DNA from: an uncultured Prevotella sp.
GTDB lineage: Bacteria > Bacteroidota > Bacteroidia > Bacteroidales > Bacteroidaceae
NCBI GenBank assembly: GCA_900317685.1
Contig: ONHQ01000006.1
Span: forward strand, 1-64,000
Direction of reading: 5' to 3'
Length of the DNA: 64,000 nucleotides
A model generated the notes under the pieces. That model made no database searches and was not told where the DNA came from. It saw nothing but the letters and a program-made list of their open reading frames with translations. Of the stretch, positions 16,972 through 24,247 are shown piece after piece. How positions within the stretch are numbered: position 1 is the first letter of the stretch; every line of letters starts with the position of its first letter. Position numbers and translations under genes: made by a program.

Positions 16972-17403
16972 ATGTACAATATCCTCAAGTCGTACCCATT
17001 GTCAGTACTCAGCATCGTGGTGATATGGGTGCTTTGTTTGATTCCGATCCCGGAAACGCCCTTGAGCGACATCAGCATGATCGACAAATGGACACACTTC
17101 GTTCTTTACGGTGGTCTGTGCGCCATCGTATGGGCAGAATATGGTCGTCAGCATACCCGGCCGCTCAACAAGCAGGCATGGATCTTCACGCTTTTGCTGC
17201 CTGTGATCATGGGTGGCTTGATAGAAATCGTTCAAGCCACATGCACAGGCGGCACGCGCAGCGGCGACATCATGGACTGGGTTGCCGACAACATCGGCGT
17301 AGTCCTTGGCCAGCTTATCGGTATTCCTCTGGCACTAACTCTTTCCAAGTGGAGAAAGGGTGGGCAAGCATGTGGGAATTGTAGAAATGAGGATCACCGG
17401 TGA
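16972..17403 (+). CDS. VanZ-family membrane protein
   Basis: A 143-residue protein with four predicted helices. The family signature DKWTHFVLYGGL is at about 38-49 and RSGDIMDWVADNIGVVLG near 96-113. VanZ relatives are linked to low-level teicoplanin resistance in enterococci, but most family members have no established role. Its last 89 bases overlap tail-to-tail with the CYTH gene on the other strand, so the C-terminal tail (KWRKGGQACGNCRNEDHR) is coded by DNA that also codes the other protein's end. Confidence 0.85.
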   Translation: MYNILKSYPLSVLSIVVIWVLCLIPIPETPLSDISMIDKWTHFVLYGGLCAIVWAEYGRQHTRPLNKQAWIFTLLLPVIMGGLIEIVQATCTGGTRSGDIMDWVADNIGVVLGQLIGIPLALTLSKWRKGGQACGNCRNEDHR

Positions 17404-17815
17404 CCTCCGGCCCGATGAAGTCAGGCTTCACAAAGTCTTCCGTCTCACTGCCGAGCTCCACCTCTGCCATGACCAGACCGTCGTTGGCTCCATGAAACTC
17501 ATCCACCTCGAAAGTGTGGCTTCCGCTCTTGACCAGATAGCGGTGCTTGTCGATAACGCCGCCCTGACAGAGCAGCATCAGATGGGCCGCCTCGTCGAGC
17601 GTGATCTCTTTTTCAAACTCATAGCGTGTCATCCCACCGTCACGGCTCTTGCCCTTGATGGTGAGGTAAGCTTTGTCGTCACGCACACGGACACGCACCG
17701 TGGCCCCCTCAGCAGGGATATATCCTTGCTGGATATGGGAAGAAGAAAAGGCGGCACGCTTGTACGCATCGCCTTTCTTCACGAGAAATTTTCGTTCTAT
17801 CTCCAGTCCACTCAT
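17315..17815 (-). CDS. CYTH-domain protein (inorganic triphosphatase-like)
   Basis: A 166-residue protein that is essentially one CYTH/triphosphate-tunnel domain. The signature EIERKFLV (ExExK) is at residues 5-12; tunnel-lining charged pairs follow (TVRVRVRDDKAYLTIKGK, YEFEKEI, EVDEFHG, AEVELG). Family members hydrolyse tripolyphosphate, thiamine triphosphate or make cAMP; bacterial single-domain forms are mostly triphosphatases. It converges with the VanZ gene, sharing 89 bases, and lies upstream of a small membrane protein gene in the same direction. Confidence 0.9.
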   Translation of the reverse strand: MSGLEIERKFLVKKGDAYKRAAFSSSHIQQGYIPAEGATVRVRVRDDKAYLTIKGKSRDGGMTRYEFEKEITLDEAAHLMLLCQGGVIDKHRYLVKSGSHTFEVDEFHGANDGLVMAEVELGSETEDFVKPDFIGPEVTGDPHFYNSHMLAHPFSTWKELVPEEYR

Positions 17816-17869
17816 CGCACAAAATGATTATATTGGGGTTGCATTCTTCCGCAGGCTAAGCCCCACGGC

Positions 17870-18061
17870 TTACTGCACGATGAAGAAGGACCAGATGATG
17901 TAGATGACAGCGAGCACAATCAGCGCGCCAAAGATGATCTTCACGATCTTGTCGCCCTGGTCTTTCTGCTTGGCCTCGTGATTCACTCTTTTCACTTGCG
18001 GTGCCACATTGTTCACAGCCTCAGCCGGAATGTGACTGTTGTTTTTCTTCTTGTTACTCAT
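17870..18061 (-). CDS. Small single-pass membrane protein
   Basis: A 63-residue protein starting MSNKKKNNSH, with a basic, polar N-terminal half and one C-terminal membrane helix (IVKIIFGALIVLAVIYIIWSFF, about 40-61). I chose Met at 18061 because codons before it read as AT-rich leader. I do not recognise the family; similar short tail-anchored proteins accompany prfB in Bacteroidota as far as I recall. It lies 57 bases after prfB and probably shares its transcript. Confidence 0.65.
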   Translation of the reverse strand: MSNKKKNNSHIPAEAVNNVAPQVKRVNHEAKQKDQGDKIVKIIFGALIVLAVIYIIWSFFIVQ

Positions 18062-18118
18062 AATTTTTAATTTTTTAGGTAAGGTAAGTATTGATATGAG
18101 CATGCTGCCCCATCCTTT

Positions 18119-19246
18119 TTACAGGTGAGCCTGCTCCTCTTCGGGAAACTCCATCAGGTAGGCTTTGATGAATCCGTCGATTTTTCCATCCATCACACCG
18201 TCTACGTCAGAGGTCTGATAGCCTGTACGGTGATCCTTCACACGGCGGTCATCAAAGACATAACTTCTGATCTGACTTCCCCACTCTATCTTTTTCTTTC
18301 CTGCTTCGATCTTTGCCTGAGCCTCCATGCGCTTCTTCATGGCCCGGTCATAGAGCTGACTTTTCAACAGCAACATGGCCTTGGCACGGTTCTTTGGCTG
18401 GTCGCGCGTCTCGGTGTTTTCGATGAGGATCTCCTCTTTCTCGCCAGTGTCGGGGTCTTCATACTGGTAGCGCAGGCGCACGCCCGACTCCACCTTGTTG
18501 ACATTCTGACCGCCGGCGCCACTGGAGCGGAACGTATCCCAGCTCACACGTGCCGGATCTACATACACCTCGATGGTGTCGTCGACGAGAGGCGTGACGA
18601 AGACGCTGGCAAAACTCGTCATTCGCTTACCCTGAGCGTTGTAGGGCGAGACACGCACCAGGCGGTGTACGCCATTCTCGCTCTTGAGGAAGCCGTAGGC
18701 ATACTCGCCGCCCTCGATGGTCATCGTCACGCTCTTGATGCCGACCTCCTCGCCTTCCTGCATATTGGTGATCGTCACCTTATAGCCGTGAGCATCGCAC
18801 CACCGCATATACATTCGCATGAGCATCGAGGCCCAGTCCTGGCTCTCGGTACCGCCGGCACCAGAGTTGATCTTCATCACAGCGTCCATCGAGTCCTCTT
18901 CCTGACGTAGCATGTTACGCAACTCCAGGTCTTCGATGGACTTGATGACCTTGGCATAGTCGTCATCGACTTCCTGTTCGGTCACCATCTCCTCCTTGTA
19001 GAAGTCGAAGGCAAGCTGCAGCTCATCAGCCTGTTGCTTGACAGTCTTATAGCCGTCGAGCCATTTCTGTATGCCCTTTACTTTTTTCATCTGTGCCTCG
19101 GCGCGTTTCGGGTCATCCCAGAAATCGGGAGCCTGCGTGCGAAGCTGCTCTTCTTCAAACTCTACTTTCTTTTGGTCGATATTGAGATAATGATGGAGTT
19201 TCTCTGTGCGGTCCATCACATCTTTCAATTGATCTGCTGTGATCAT
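18119..19246 (-). CDS. prfB: Peptide chain release factor 2
   Basis: A 375-residue class I release factor that ends translation at UGA and UAA. The GGQ loop reads SSGAGGQNVNKVES at about 238-251, the catalytic glutamine near 244, and the UGA-reading region lies just before it. In many bacteria the gene contains an in-frame UGA after about 25 codons with programmed +1 frameshifting; here the equivalent stretch (HHYLNIDQK, codons 18-26) is read straight through without any shift. The 131-base leader holds a REP-like palindrome and a TAAGTTTG core. Confidence 0.95.
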   Translation of the reverse strand: MITADQLKDVMDRTEKLHHYLNIDQKKVEFEEEQLRTQAPDFWDDPKRAEAQMKKVKGIQKWLDGYKTVKQQADELQLAFDFYKEEMVTEQEVDDDYAKVIKSIEDLELRNMLRQEEDSMDAVMKINSGAGGTESQDWASMLMRMYMRWCDAHGYKVTITNMQEGEEVGIKSVTMTIEGGEYAYGFLKSENGVHRLVRVSPYNAQGKRMTSFASVFVTPLVDDTIEVYVDPARVSWDTFRSSGAGGQNVNKVESGVRLRYQYEDPDTGEKEEILIENTETRDQPKNRAKAMLLLKSQLYDRAMKKRMEAQAKIEAGKKKIEWGSQIRSYVFDDRRVKDHRTGYQTSDVDGVMDGKIDGFIKAYLMEFPEEEQAHL

Positions 19247-19270
19247 TGTACTTAATTTACAATCAAAAGC

Positions 19271-19303
19271 CTCACCCCCAGCCCCTCTCCCAAAGAGAGG
19301 GGA
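19271..19303. repeat. REP-like palindrome in the prfB leader
   Basis: CCCCTCTC (19282-19289) pairs with GAGAGGGG (19295-19302) around a five-base loop, preceded by CTCACCCCCAG. The reverse complement nearly equals the head of the repeat at 15422. It sits between the prfB promoter core and start codon, so would form a hairpin in the mRNA leader. Confidence 0.75.
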
Positions 19304-19366
19304 GTAAAATGCTGCAAGGGAAGACGTTATTTCCTATATATATGACTTATTGTTGATAACTGAATG

Positions 19367-19374
19367 CAAACTTA
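19367..19374 (-). promoter_or_regulatory. Probable prfB promoter -7 box
   Basis: TAAGTTTG on the minus strand matches TAnnTTTG. It lies just past the stop codon of the acyl-CoA synthetase gene (19378) and 121 bases before prfB. Confidence 0.45.
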
Positions 19375-19377
19375 CAT

Positions 19378-21186
19378 CTAACATTCATACATTTTGTCGA
19401 TGACTGCCGCATAGTTCTTGTAGATGACAGGGCGACGCATTTTCAGCGTATTGGTCAATTCTCCCGATTCCATCGAGAAATGGTGAGGCAGCAGCGTGAA
19501 GCGCTTGATCTTCTCATAGTTGGCCAAGCCTTGTTGCAAGGTCTCTATACGCTCCATCATCATGTCGTGGATTTCCTTATTTTCGCAGAGATCTTCGCGA
19601 CGTTCAAACTTGATGTTGTGCGCACGCGCGTAGTCCTCCAACATGCGGAACTCCGGCACGATCAGCGCGGAAACGAACTTTCGCTGGTCGGCGATGACTG
19701 CTACCTGGTCGATGAACTTATCCACGAGCAGCAGCGACTCGACCATCTGCGGTGCGATATACTTACCATTGCTGGTCTTGAAGAGATCCTTGATGCGCTC
19801 CTTGAGGAAGAGCTCGCCGTCCTTGAGATAGCCAGCGTCACCGGTATGGAAGAAGCCCTGCTCATCGAAAGCCTGCTTGTTGAGCTCGTCACGATGGTAG
19901 TATCCCTTGGTGATTGTCGGGCCTTTGAGCAGGATCTCACTGTTCTCGCCGATTTTCACCTCTATGCCCTGTATGGGCCGGCCCACCGAGCCAATGGTGA
20001 TTTTCTCACCGATATGGTCGCAAGAGACGGTGGCCAGACTCTCTGTCAGACCGTAGCCCACGATCATGTTGATGCCGATGGAATGGATGAAATTCTCCAC
20101 TTCGGGCGATACATACGCGCCTGCCGTTGGGAAGATATTGGGATGTTCCAGTCCCATCACCTTGCGCACGAGGCTGAGCACCGACTTGTCGAGCACCTTA
20201 TATTCCAAAGCCAGATGCAAGGGCGGACGCTTGCCGTTGCAGATATAGTCCACATTATATTTCTTACCGACGCTCAAGGCATGATAGAAAAGTTTCTGCT
20301 GCCATGCGCTCGAGCGGTCCATCTTGTCCTTGACGGCCTGATAGACCTTTTCCCAAAAGCGCGGTACACTCGACATAGACGTAGGATGGGTCTCACGCAT
20401 GCTTTCCTGAATCTCTTTGGGATAAGTGTTGACGATGAGCTGTGCACCCTCGGTCAAGGCCAGATAAGCCCATCCGCGCTCAAAGATATGGGTGAAGGGC
20501 AGGAAGTCGATGACGCGGTCGTTTTCCGTGACAGGCACGCAGGCGTCGTTAGCCTTCAGGGCTGCCGCATACTGCCCATAGCTGAGCATCACGCCTTTGC
20601 TGTCGCCGGTAGTGCCACTGGTGTAGAGAATATTGCAGAGATCATCGTCGTTGGCCTGTTTGTAAAGCGCTTCCACCTCGGTCTGGCGCGGCAGATCCTC
20701 GCCGAGCTTCAGGAAGTCTTCGAAGTAGAGGGCGTTGGGATCATGCGAACTGATGCGCACGCTGTCGTCGTAGATGATGATACGCTCCAGCGAGGGGCAC
20801 AGTGCAAAGACGCGGTGGGCCTTGTTGTACTGTTCCTGCTCACCAACGAAGAGAAAGCGCACCTGCGCGTCGTTGATAATAAACTGTATCTGCTGTTCCG
20901 AACTGGTAGCATAGATAGGAATAGAGCATGCCCGAATGCCATACGCACCAAAGTCGGTGTAGAGGTACTGCACACAGTTTTGCGAGAACACAGCAATATT
21001 TTCCTGGGGCTTGATGCTCAAGTTCAGCATGGCGTTGCTCACTTGCTTGACACGCAAAGAGAACTGTTTCCAGGAAACAGTCTTCCATTTCAAGCTACCA
21101 AACGTACGGAACGTCAGGGCACCCCGCGACCCATACTTCTTTGCCTGCTCATGTATCAGCACAGACAGATGACTTCTATTCTGCAT
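19378..21186 (-). CDS. Long-chain fatty-acid--CoA ligase (AMP-forming)
   Basis: A 602-residue acyl-activating enzyme forming acyl-AMP then acyl-CoA. The P-loop motif YTSGTTGDSKGVMLSYGQ (near 188-205) and the adenylate-binding GYGLTESLATVSCD (about 380-393) are clear, as is FHTGDAGYLKDGE near 444-456 and the hinge region with KERIKDLFKTSNGKYIAPQ. The ATG at 21186 is chosen because the longer open frame begins with TTG inside the promoter core at 21211-21218. It may recycle fatty acids for lipid synthesis; a role in beta-oxidation is not implied by neighbours. Confidence 0.92.
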   Translation of the reverse strand: MQNRSHLSVLIHEQAKKYGSRGALTFRTFGSLKWKTVSWKQFSLRVKQVSNAMLNLSIKPQENIAVFSQNCVQYLYTDFGAYGIRACSIPIYATSSEQQIQFIINDAQVRFLFVGEQEQYNKAHRVFALCPSLERIIIYDDSVRISSHDPNALYFEDFLKLGEDLPRQTEVEALYKQANDDDLCNILYTSGTTGDSKGVMLSYGQYAAALKANDACVPVTENDRVIDFLPFTHIFERGWAYLALTEGAQLIVNTYPKEIQESMRETHPTSMSSVPRFWEKVYQAVKDKMDRSSAWQQKLFYHALSVGKKYNVDYICNGKRPPLHLALEYKVLDKSVLSLVRKVMGLEHPNIFPTAGAYVSPEVENFIHSIGINMIVGYGLTESLATVSCDHIGEKITIGSVGRPIQGIEVKIGENSEILLKGPTITKGYYHRDELNKQAFDEQGFFHTGDAGYLKDGELFLKERIKDLFKTSNGKYIAPQMVESLLLVDKFIDQVAVIADQRKFVSALIVPEFRMLEDYARAHNIKFERREDLCENKEIHDMMMERIETLQQGLANYEKIKRFTLLPHHFSMESGELTNTLKMRRPVIYKNYAAVIDKMYEC

Positions 21187-21210
21187 AGTACTACGTATTT
21201 TTTGTTGTTG

Positions 21211-21218
21211 CAAAGATA
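21211..21218 (-). promoter_or_regulatory. Promoter -7 box of the acyl-CoA synthetase gene
   Basis: TATCTTTG on the minus strand, 25 bases before the ATG at 21186; it decides the start, because the in-frame TTG at 21213 would fall inside the promoter. Confidence 0.65.
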
Positions 21219-21260
21219 AAGAATTCCTATTAAAAAGTGAAATGTTTAGGCAGTTTTTAT

Positions 21261-21268
21261 TAATTTTG
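21261..21268 (+). promoter_or_regulatory. Promoter -7 box of the M20 deacylase gene
   Basis: TAATTTTG, 29 bases before the ATG at 21297 and divergent from the acyl-CoA synthetase promoter. Confidence 0.6.
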
Positions 21269-21296
21269 CCTACATAACCATTTCTATTTCTGCAAC

Positions 21297-22382
21297 ATGA
21301 GACACCAAGACTATATCAACGACGCCGTGGAGCTGCTCTCCCGCCTCATTGCCACGCCATCGGTCAGCCGCAATGAGAAAGAGGCCGCCGACGTGATGCA
21401 ACAACAGATGAGCACCTATGGACTCGCCACGCACCGTGAGGCAAACAACGTATGGGCGGTTTGCCCGGACTATGACAGCACCAAGCCGACGATACTGCTC
21501 AACGCGCATATCGACACGGTGAAACCGGCCATTTCGTGGGTTCACGACCCTTTCAAGCCTACACGCGAGGGTGATCAGCTCTTCGGCTTAGGCAGTAATG
21601 ATTGTGGCGGTGGCTTGGTCACGCTATTACAAGTGTTTCGCTATATGACGCTGCGCCCGCAACTCTACAACCTCGTCTATCTGGCTTCTGCCGAGGAAGA
21701 GGTATCGGGAAAGGACGGCATCAGCCGTGTCTTGCCGCTGTTGCCCCATATCGACGTGGCCATCGTGGGCGAGCCTACGGGCATGCAGCCCGCCATCGCG
21801 GAGAAAGGACTGATGGTGCTCGACGTCGTGAGCCACGGCAAGAGTGGTCATGCGGCACGCAACGAGGGTGTCAACGCGATCTATGAAGCCCTCGACGACA
21901 TGCGATGGATTCGGGATTTTCGCTTTGAGAAGGTGAGTCCTTTCCTCGGTCCCACGAAGATGACGCTCACGGTGGTTCATGCGGGTACGCAGCACAATGT
22001 CATCCCTGACGAATGCCGGATGCTCGTCGACGTGCGCACCAACGAATACTACACCAACGAAGAGGTCTACAACATCGTTCGCTCGCATGTCAAGAGCGAT
22101 GTCCGCGCACATTCCTTCCGCCTGCATTCCTCGCACATAGACCCTGATCACCCGCTCGTCAAGCGTTGTGTGTCGCTGGGCTTGCAGCCTTTCGGTTCAC
22201 CGACGCTCAGCGACCAGGCGCTGATGCCCTTCCCTTCTTTCAAGCTCGGCCCCGGCGAGTCGTCGCGCTCGCACAGTGCCGATGAATTCATCAAAATCAG
22301 CGAAATCGACCAAGCCTTCACGACCTACCTGCAAGTGCTGGAAGGACTGGAGGAGAGGGTACCAAGGTGGGAGGAGGAATAA
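21297..22382 (+). CDS. M20-family deacylase (ArgE/DapE-like)
   Basis: A 361-residue zinc-dependent amidohydrolase. Metal ligands are visible in order: AHIDTVKP (about 70-77), GLGSNDCGGG (about 101-110, bridging aspartate), ASAEEEVSGKDG (catalytic and metal glutamates, about 129-140), VGEPTG (about 155-160) and a late GPGESSRSHSADE histidine. Bacteroidota use such an enzyme to remove the acyl group from N-acetyl- or N-succinyl-ornithine/citrulline in arginine synthesis, which is my preferred role; DapE-like succinyl-diaminopimelate cleavage is the alternative. No other arg gene lies nearby to decide. Confidence 0.85.
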   Translation: MRHQDYINDAVELLSRLIATPSVSRNEKEAADVMQQQMSTYGLATHREANNVWAVCPDYDSTKPTILLNAHIDTVKPAISWVHDPFKPTREGDQLFGLGSNDCGGGLVTLLQVFRYMTLRPQLYNLVYLASAEEEVSGKDGISRVLPLLPHIDVAIVGEPTGMQPAIAEKGLMVLDVVSHGKSGHAARNEGVNAIYEALDDMRWIRDFRFEKVSPFLGPTKMTLTVVHAGTQHNVIPDECRMLVDVRTNEYYTNEEVYNIVRSHVKSDVRAHSFRLHSSHIDPDHPLVKRCVSLGLQPFGSPTLSDQALMPFPSFKLGPGESSRSHSADEFIKISEIDQAFTTYLQVLEGLEERVPRWEEE

Positions 22383-22433
22383 CGCGGTATCGTTGGTAAC
22401 CAAACTCAATCAACAAACGCCGCCTCACCGAAA

Positions 22434-22721
22434 TCAAGCAGGCATCGGCTCTTCCTTTCCCACTACTTTCAGAATAGGAGAGCCAAGAGCCTGCTCAATT
22501 GTTATGAGCGTATCAATGGTGAAATTGTGAGTTCCACGCATCCATCGACTAATCTCGGCCTCTGATTTTCCAAGCATCAAAGCAAGATCCTTTTGCTTAA
22601 GGCCCTTGGCCAATAGTATCTCATGAATACGATCTACAATCTGAAATGACAGATCTACCGAGCGACGCGTCTCAATGCTGACATGTCTGCGTCTTTCCTC
22701 TATAATACTACTCCGTTTCAT
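22434..22721 (-). CDS. XRE/HigA-like antitoxin
   Basis: A 95-residue protein with a helix-turn-helix of the Cro/C1 type at about 40-85 (LKQKDLALMLGKSEAEISRWMRG, shown in part). Its start overlaps the end of the upstream 162-residue gene by 14 bases. The toxin-first order with a DNA-binding second gene is that of HigBA and related systems, where the antitoxin also represses the operon. Lower GC than neighbours suggests acquisition. Confidence 0.7.
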   Translation of the reverse strand: MKRSSIIEERRRHVSIETRRSVDLSFQIVDRIHEILLAKGLKQKDLALMLGKSEAEISRWMRGTHNFTIDTLITIEQALGSPILKVVGKEEPMPA

Positions 22722-23196
22722 CTCTAATAAAATTTAAGTTCCCAATAATCTCTTTGTCCACTAATAGCACCTTGCCGTCACTTATCCTTGACCAAACAAA
22801 TCGGCTCGTATCTATCAGAAGCTTAACATATGGGGCAAGGGTACTACTGTTTTGCCAAGTATCAGAGTCCTTCACCCCGCCATTACCAAATATCAGAATC
22901 TTGTCTGAAAGCCGTAAACAATACAATCGGATTTTATTACCAACATCAATAGGAATGACACCTACACCATCGCCATAACGTCCTTCAGGCCGAAAATAGC
23001 GTTCAAGAGCACCCCTCTCACCGATTTTGTCTAACCAAGCAATAACTACATCCACCTCTTCATCATATTCGCAACCTAATGGAAATTTCTCAAAGAACCT
23101 TTCAAACTCCGTCAATTCTTGTCCTTCCAAGTGAATACTATAGAAGTTGGCATTAGTATGTTCTTCAACAAGTTCTATATGATACCTTTCCTTCAT
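22708..23196 (-). CDS. Probable toxin of a HigBA-like pair
   Basis: A 162-residue soluble protein I cannot assign to a named family. The middle has GERGALERYFRPEGRYGDGVGV (about 57-78, given in part) followed by beta-strands (NKIRLYCLRLSDKILIFGNGGVKDSD, in part) that recall RelE/HigB-fold proteins, where a basic and aromatic face cleaves mRNA. The coupling to the downstream helix-turn-helix gene is the main reason for the call. It is preceded by TATATTTG at 23219-23226 and is AT-rich. Confidence 0.5.
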   Translation of the reverse strand: MKERYHIELVEEHTNANFYSIHLEGQELTEFERFFEKFPLGCEYDEEVDVVIAWLDKIGERGALERYFRPEGRYGDGVGVIPIDVGNKIRLYCLRLSDKILIFGNGGVKDSDTWQNSSTLAPYVKLLIDTSRFVWSRISDGKVLLVDKEIIGNLNFIRDETE

Positions 23197-23218
23197 AGAC
23201 TTTTTGGTTATCTATCTG

Positions 23219-23226
23219 CAAATATA
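23219..23226 (-). promoter_or_regulatory. Promoter -7 box of the HigBA-like pair
   Basis: TATATTTG on the minus strand, 23 bases before the ATG at 23196; the same octamer as the kinase module and the deoR-type gene. Confidence 0.6.
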
Positions 23227-23379
23227 AGCCAAACATTTGAAAGCACCAAATAATTAGCTTATAAATTAAGTTTTTATTGTAAACAGTCATGCGAAGATGC
23301 AAGGGAAAGAGTCTGATTAAATACCAATAGCTCTTTTTGATAGACAGGATAGTATACACAATTAGAGAGATGAACGACA

Positions 23380-23420
23380 CCAGGCCTTATCATACAGCAA
23401 CCAGGCCTTATCATACAGCA
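23380..23420. repeat. 21-base tandem duplication
   Basis: CCAGGCCTTATCATACAGCA occurs twice, separated by one base (unit length 21, 23380-23400 and 23401-23420). Similar wording (TTATCAAACAGCAACCA) appears near 51012, in the gap after yqeY. Confidence 0.85.
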
Positions 23421-23452
23421 GCATCAAACAAGAATCAGCGGCGACGTAATGA

Positions 23453-23541
23453 CCTCGGAGAGGTCTCACGCGGATGTATTACAAAGCCTTGATAACAAAT
23501 TACTTCATGCGTCCACGTGAGTCCTCTCCGAGAACATCTTC
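23453..23541. repeat. Imperfect inverted repeat
   Basis: CTCGGAGAGG near 23454-23463 is matched by CCTCTCCGAG near 23523-23532, and the inner arms (TCTCACGCGGA against TCCACGTGAG) also pair with few mismatches, giving a stem of about 20 bases around a loop of roughly 30. Confidence 0.6.
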
Positions 23542-23554
23542 CCGCACGCGAACT

Positions 23555-23613
23555 ACCCCAGGTCGCTCACTTTTGTGAGGCTACGCCATCACAAAAGCTC
23601 GACGATCTGGGGT
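23555..23613. repeat. Long hairpin
   Basis: ACCCCAG (23555-23561) pairs with CTGGGGT (23607-23613) and CTTTTGTGA (23570-23578) pairs with TCACAAAAG (23589-23597), with weaker pairing between. A shorter hairpin TGTCCCT-TTC-AGGGACA follows at 23625-23641. Confidence 0.75.
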
Positions 23614-23808
23614 CAATCATAGTGTGTCCCTTTCAGGGACATTATACGCTGAGAGCTTAATCACTCGCTCTTATGAAGTAACAACCATTTTATCCGACAA
23701 AAATACCTCCGCGAGAAGTTGCAATCTAGAGAAGCGAAAAACGGGAAAAGAGGGATGTAAGTGCAATTTCATCGATTTCACTCGATCAAAAAGCCGAGAT
23801 GATGCTAA

Positions 23809-23866
23809 GAAAACGGTGGTTTGATGAAAAATTCTCTAGAGAATTTTTCATCAAACCACCGTTTTC
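23809..23866. repeat. Perfect 58-base palindrome
   Basis: Two 29-base arms meet at the centre TCTAGA with no spacer; I checked every position of the left arm (23809-23837) against the right arm (23838-23866) and found no mismatch. The flanking bases (A on both sides) break the symmetry. Confidence 0.97.
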
Positions 23867-24118
23867 ATTCTATCAAAATACCTTTTTGACCGCCAAAAAC
23901 AGGCTTTTTGACGAAGTTAAAGGCCTAATTTGATAAGTGCAAAAGCGTAATTTCAAAGAAAAAGTCCATAAATCACTAATATACAGACGGTTATAAAAAA
24001 ATCCTCTATTTTGGGCTTCTTTTCGTCCAACACCCATGTTGTTTCTGAAAATCGTCGAAAAAACGGCCGAAAAATGTCAGTTTTCACAACAATGCACTAA
24101 AAGCATCTATAGCAACAC

Positions 24119-24181
24119 AAATAGGCAGATGCAGTAACGAACGCATCGTAAAGTATGCTCCACTACCGCATCTGCCTATTC
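24119..24181 (-). terminator. Hairpin past the EnvC-like gene, probable terminator
   Basis: AATAGGCAGATGC (24120-24132) pairs perfectly with GCATCTGCCTATT (24168-24180) around a 35-base loop. On the minus strand it follows the stop of the EnvC-like gene by 67 bases and continues into TTTGTG. The loop is long for a terminator, so a structured 3' end is also possible. Confidence 0.5.
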
Positions 24182-24247
24182 TGTTATTATATCTGTTTAC
24201 TCTGTTACTCTGTCTTTAAAAAGAAGTCGCTCCTTCTGTTTACTTTG

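Larger units (their letters stand above)
23227..24119. other. Gene-free stretch rich in repeats and hairpins
   Basis: About 890 bases with no credible gene. It holds a 21-base tandem duplication (23380-23400, 23401-23420), three hairpin units between 23453 and 23641, and a perfect 58-base palindrome (23809-23866). The rest, 23870-24119, is AT-rich with many TTTTTGAC and GAAAAA runs. It may be a decayed mobile element or an array of REP-like units; no transposase remnant was found. Confidence 0.6.

Noticed and set aside
19480..21219. A 579-codon open frame on the + strand opposite the acyl-CoA synthetase
   Set aside because: It is the exact antisense of a clear enzyme gene and has no domain, promoter or start signal of its own. 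The same holds for long antisense frames over murD, the TPR gene and the EnvC-like gene.
23624..23824. A 66-residue protein in the repeat-rich gap
   Set aside because: It begins inside a hairpin, has no recognisable composition and ends just inside the palindrome.
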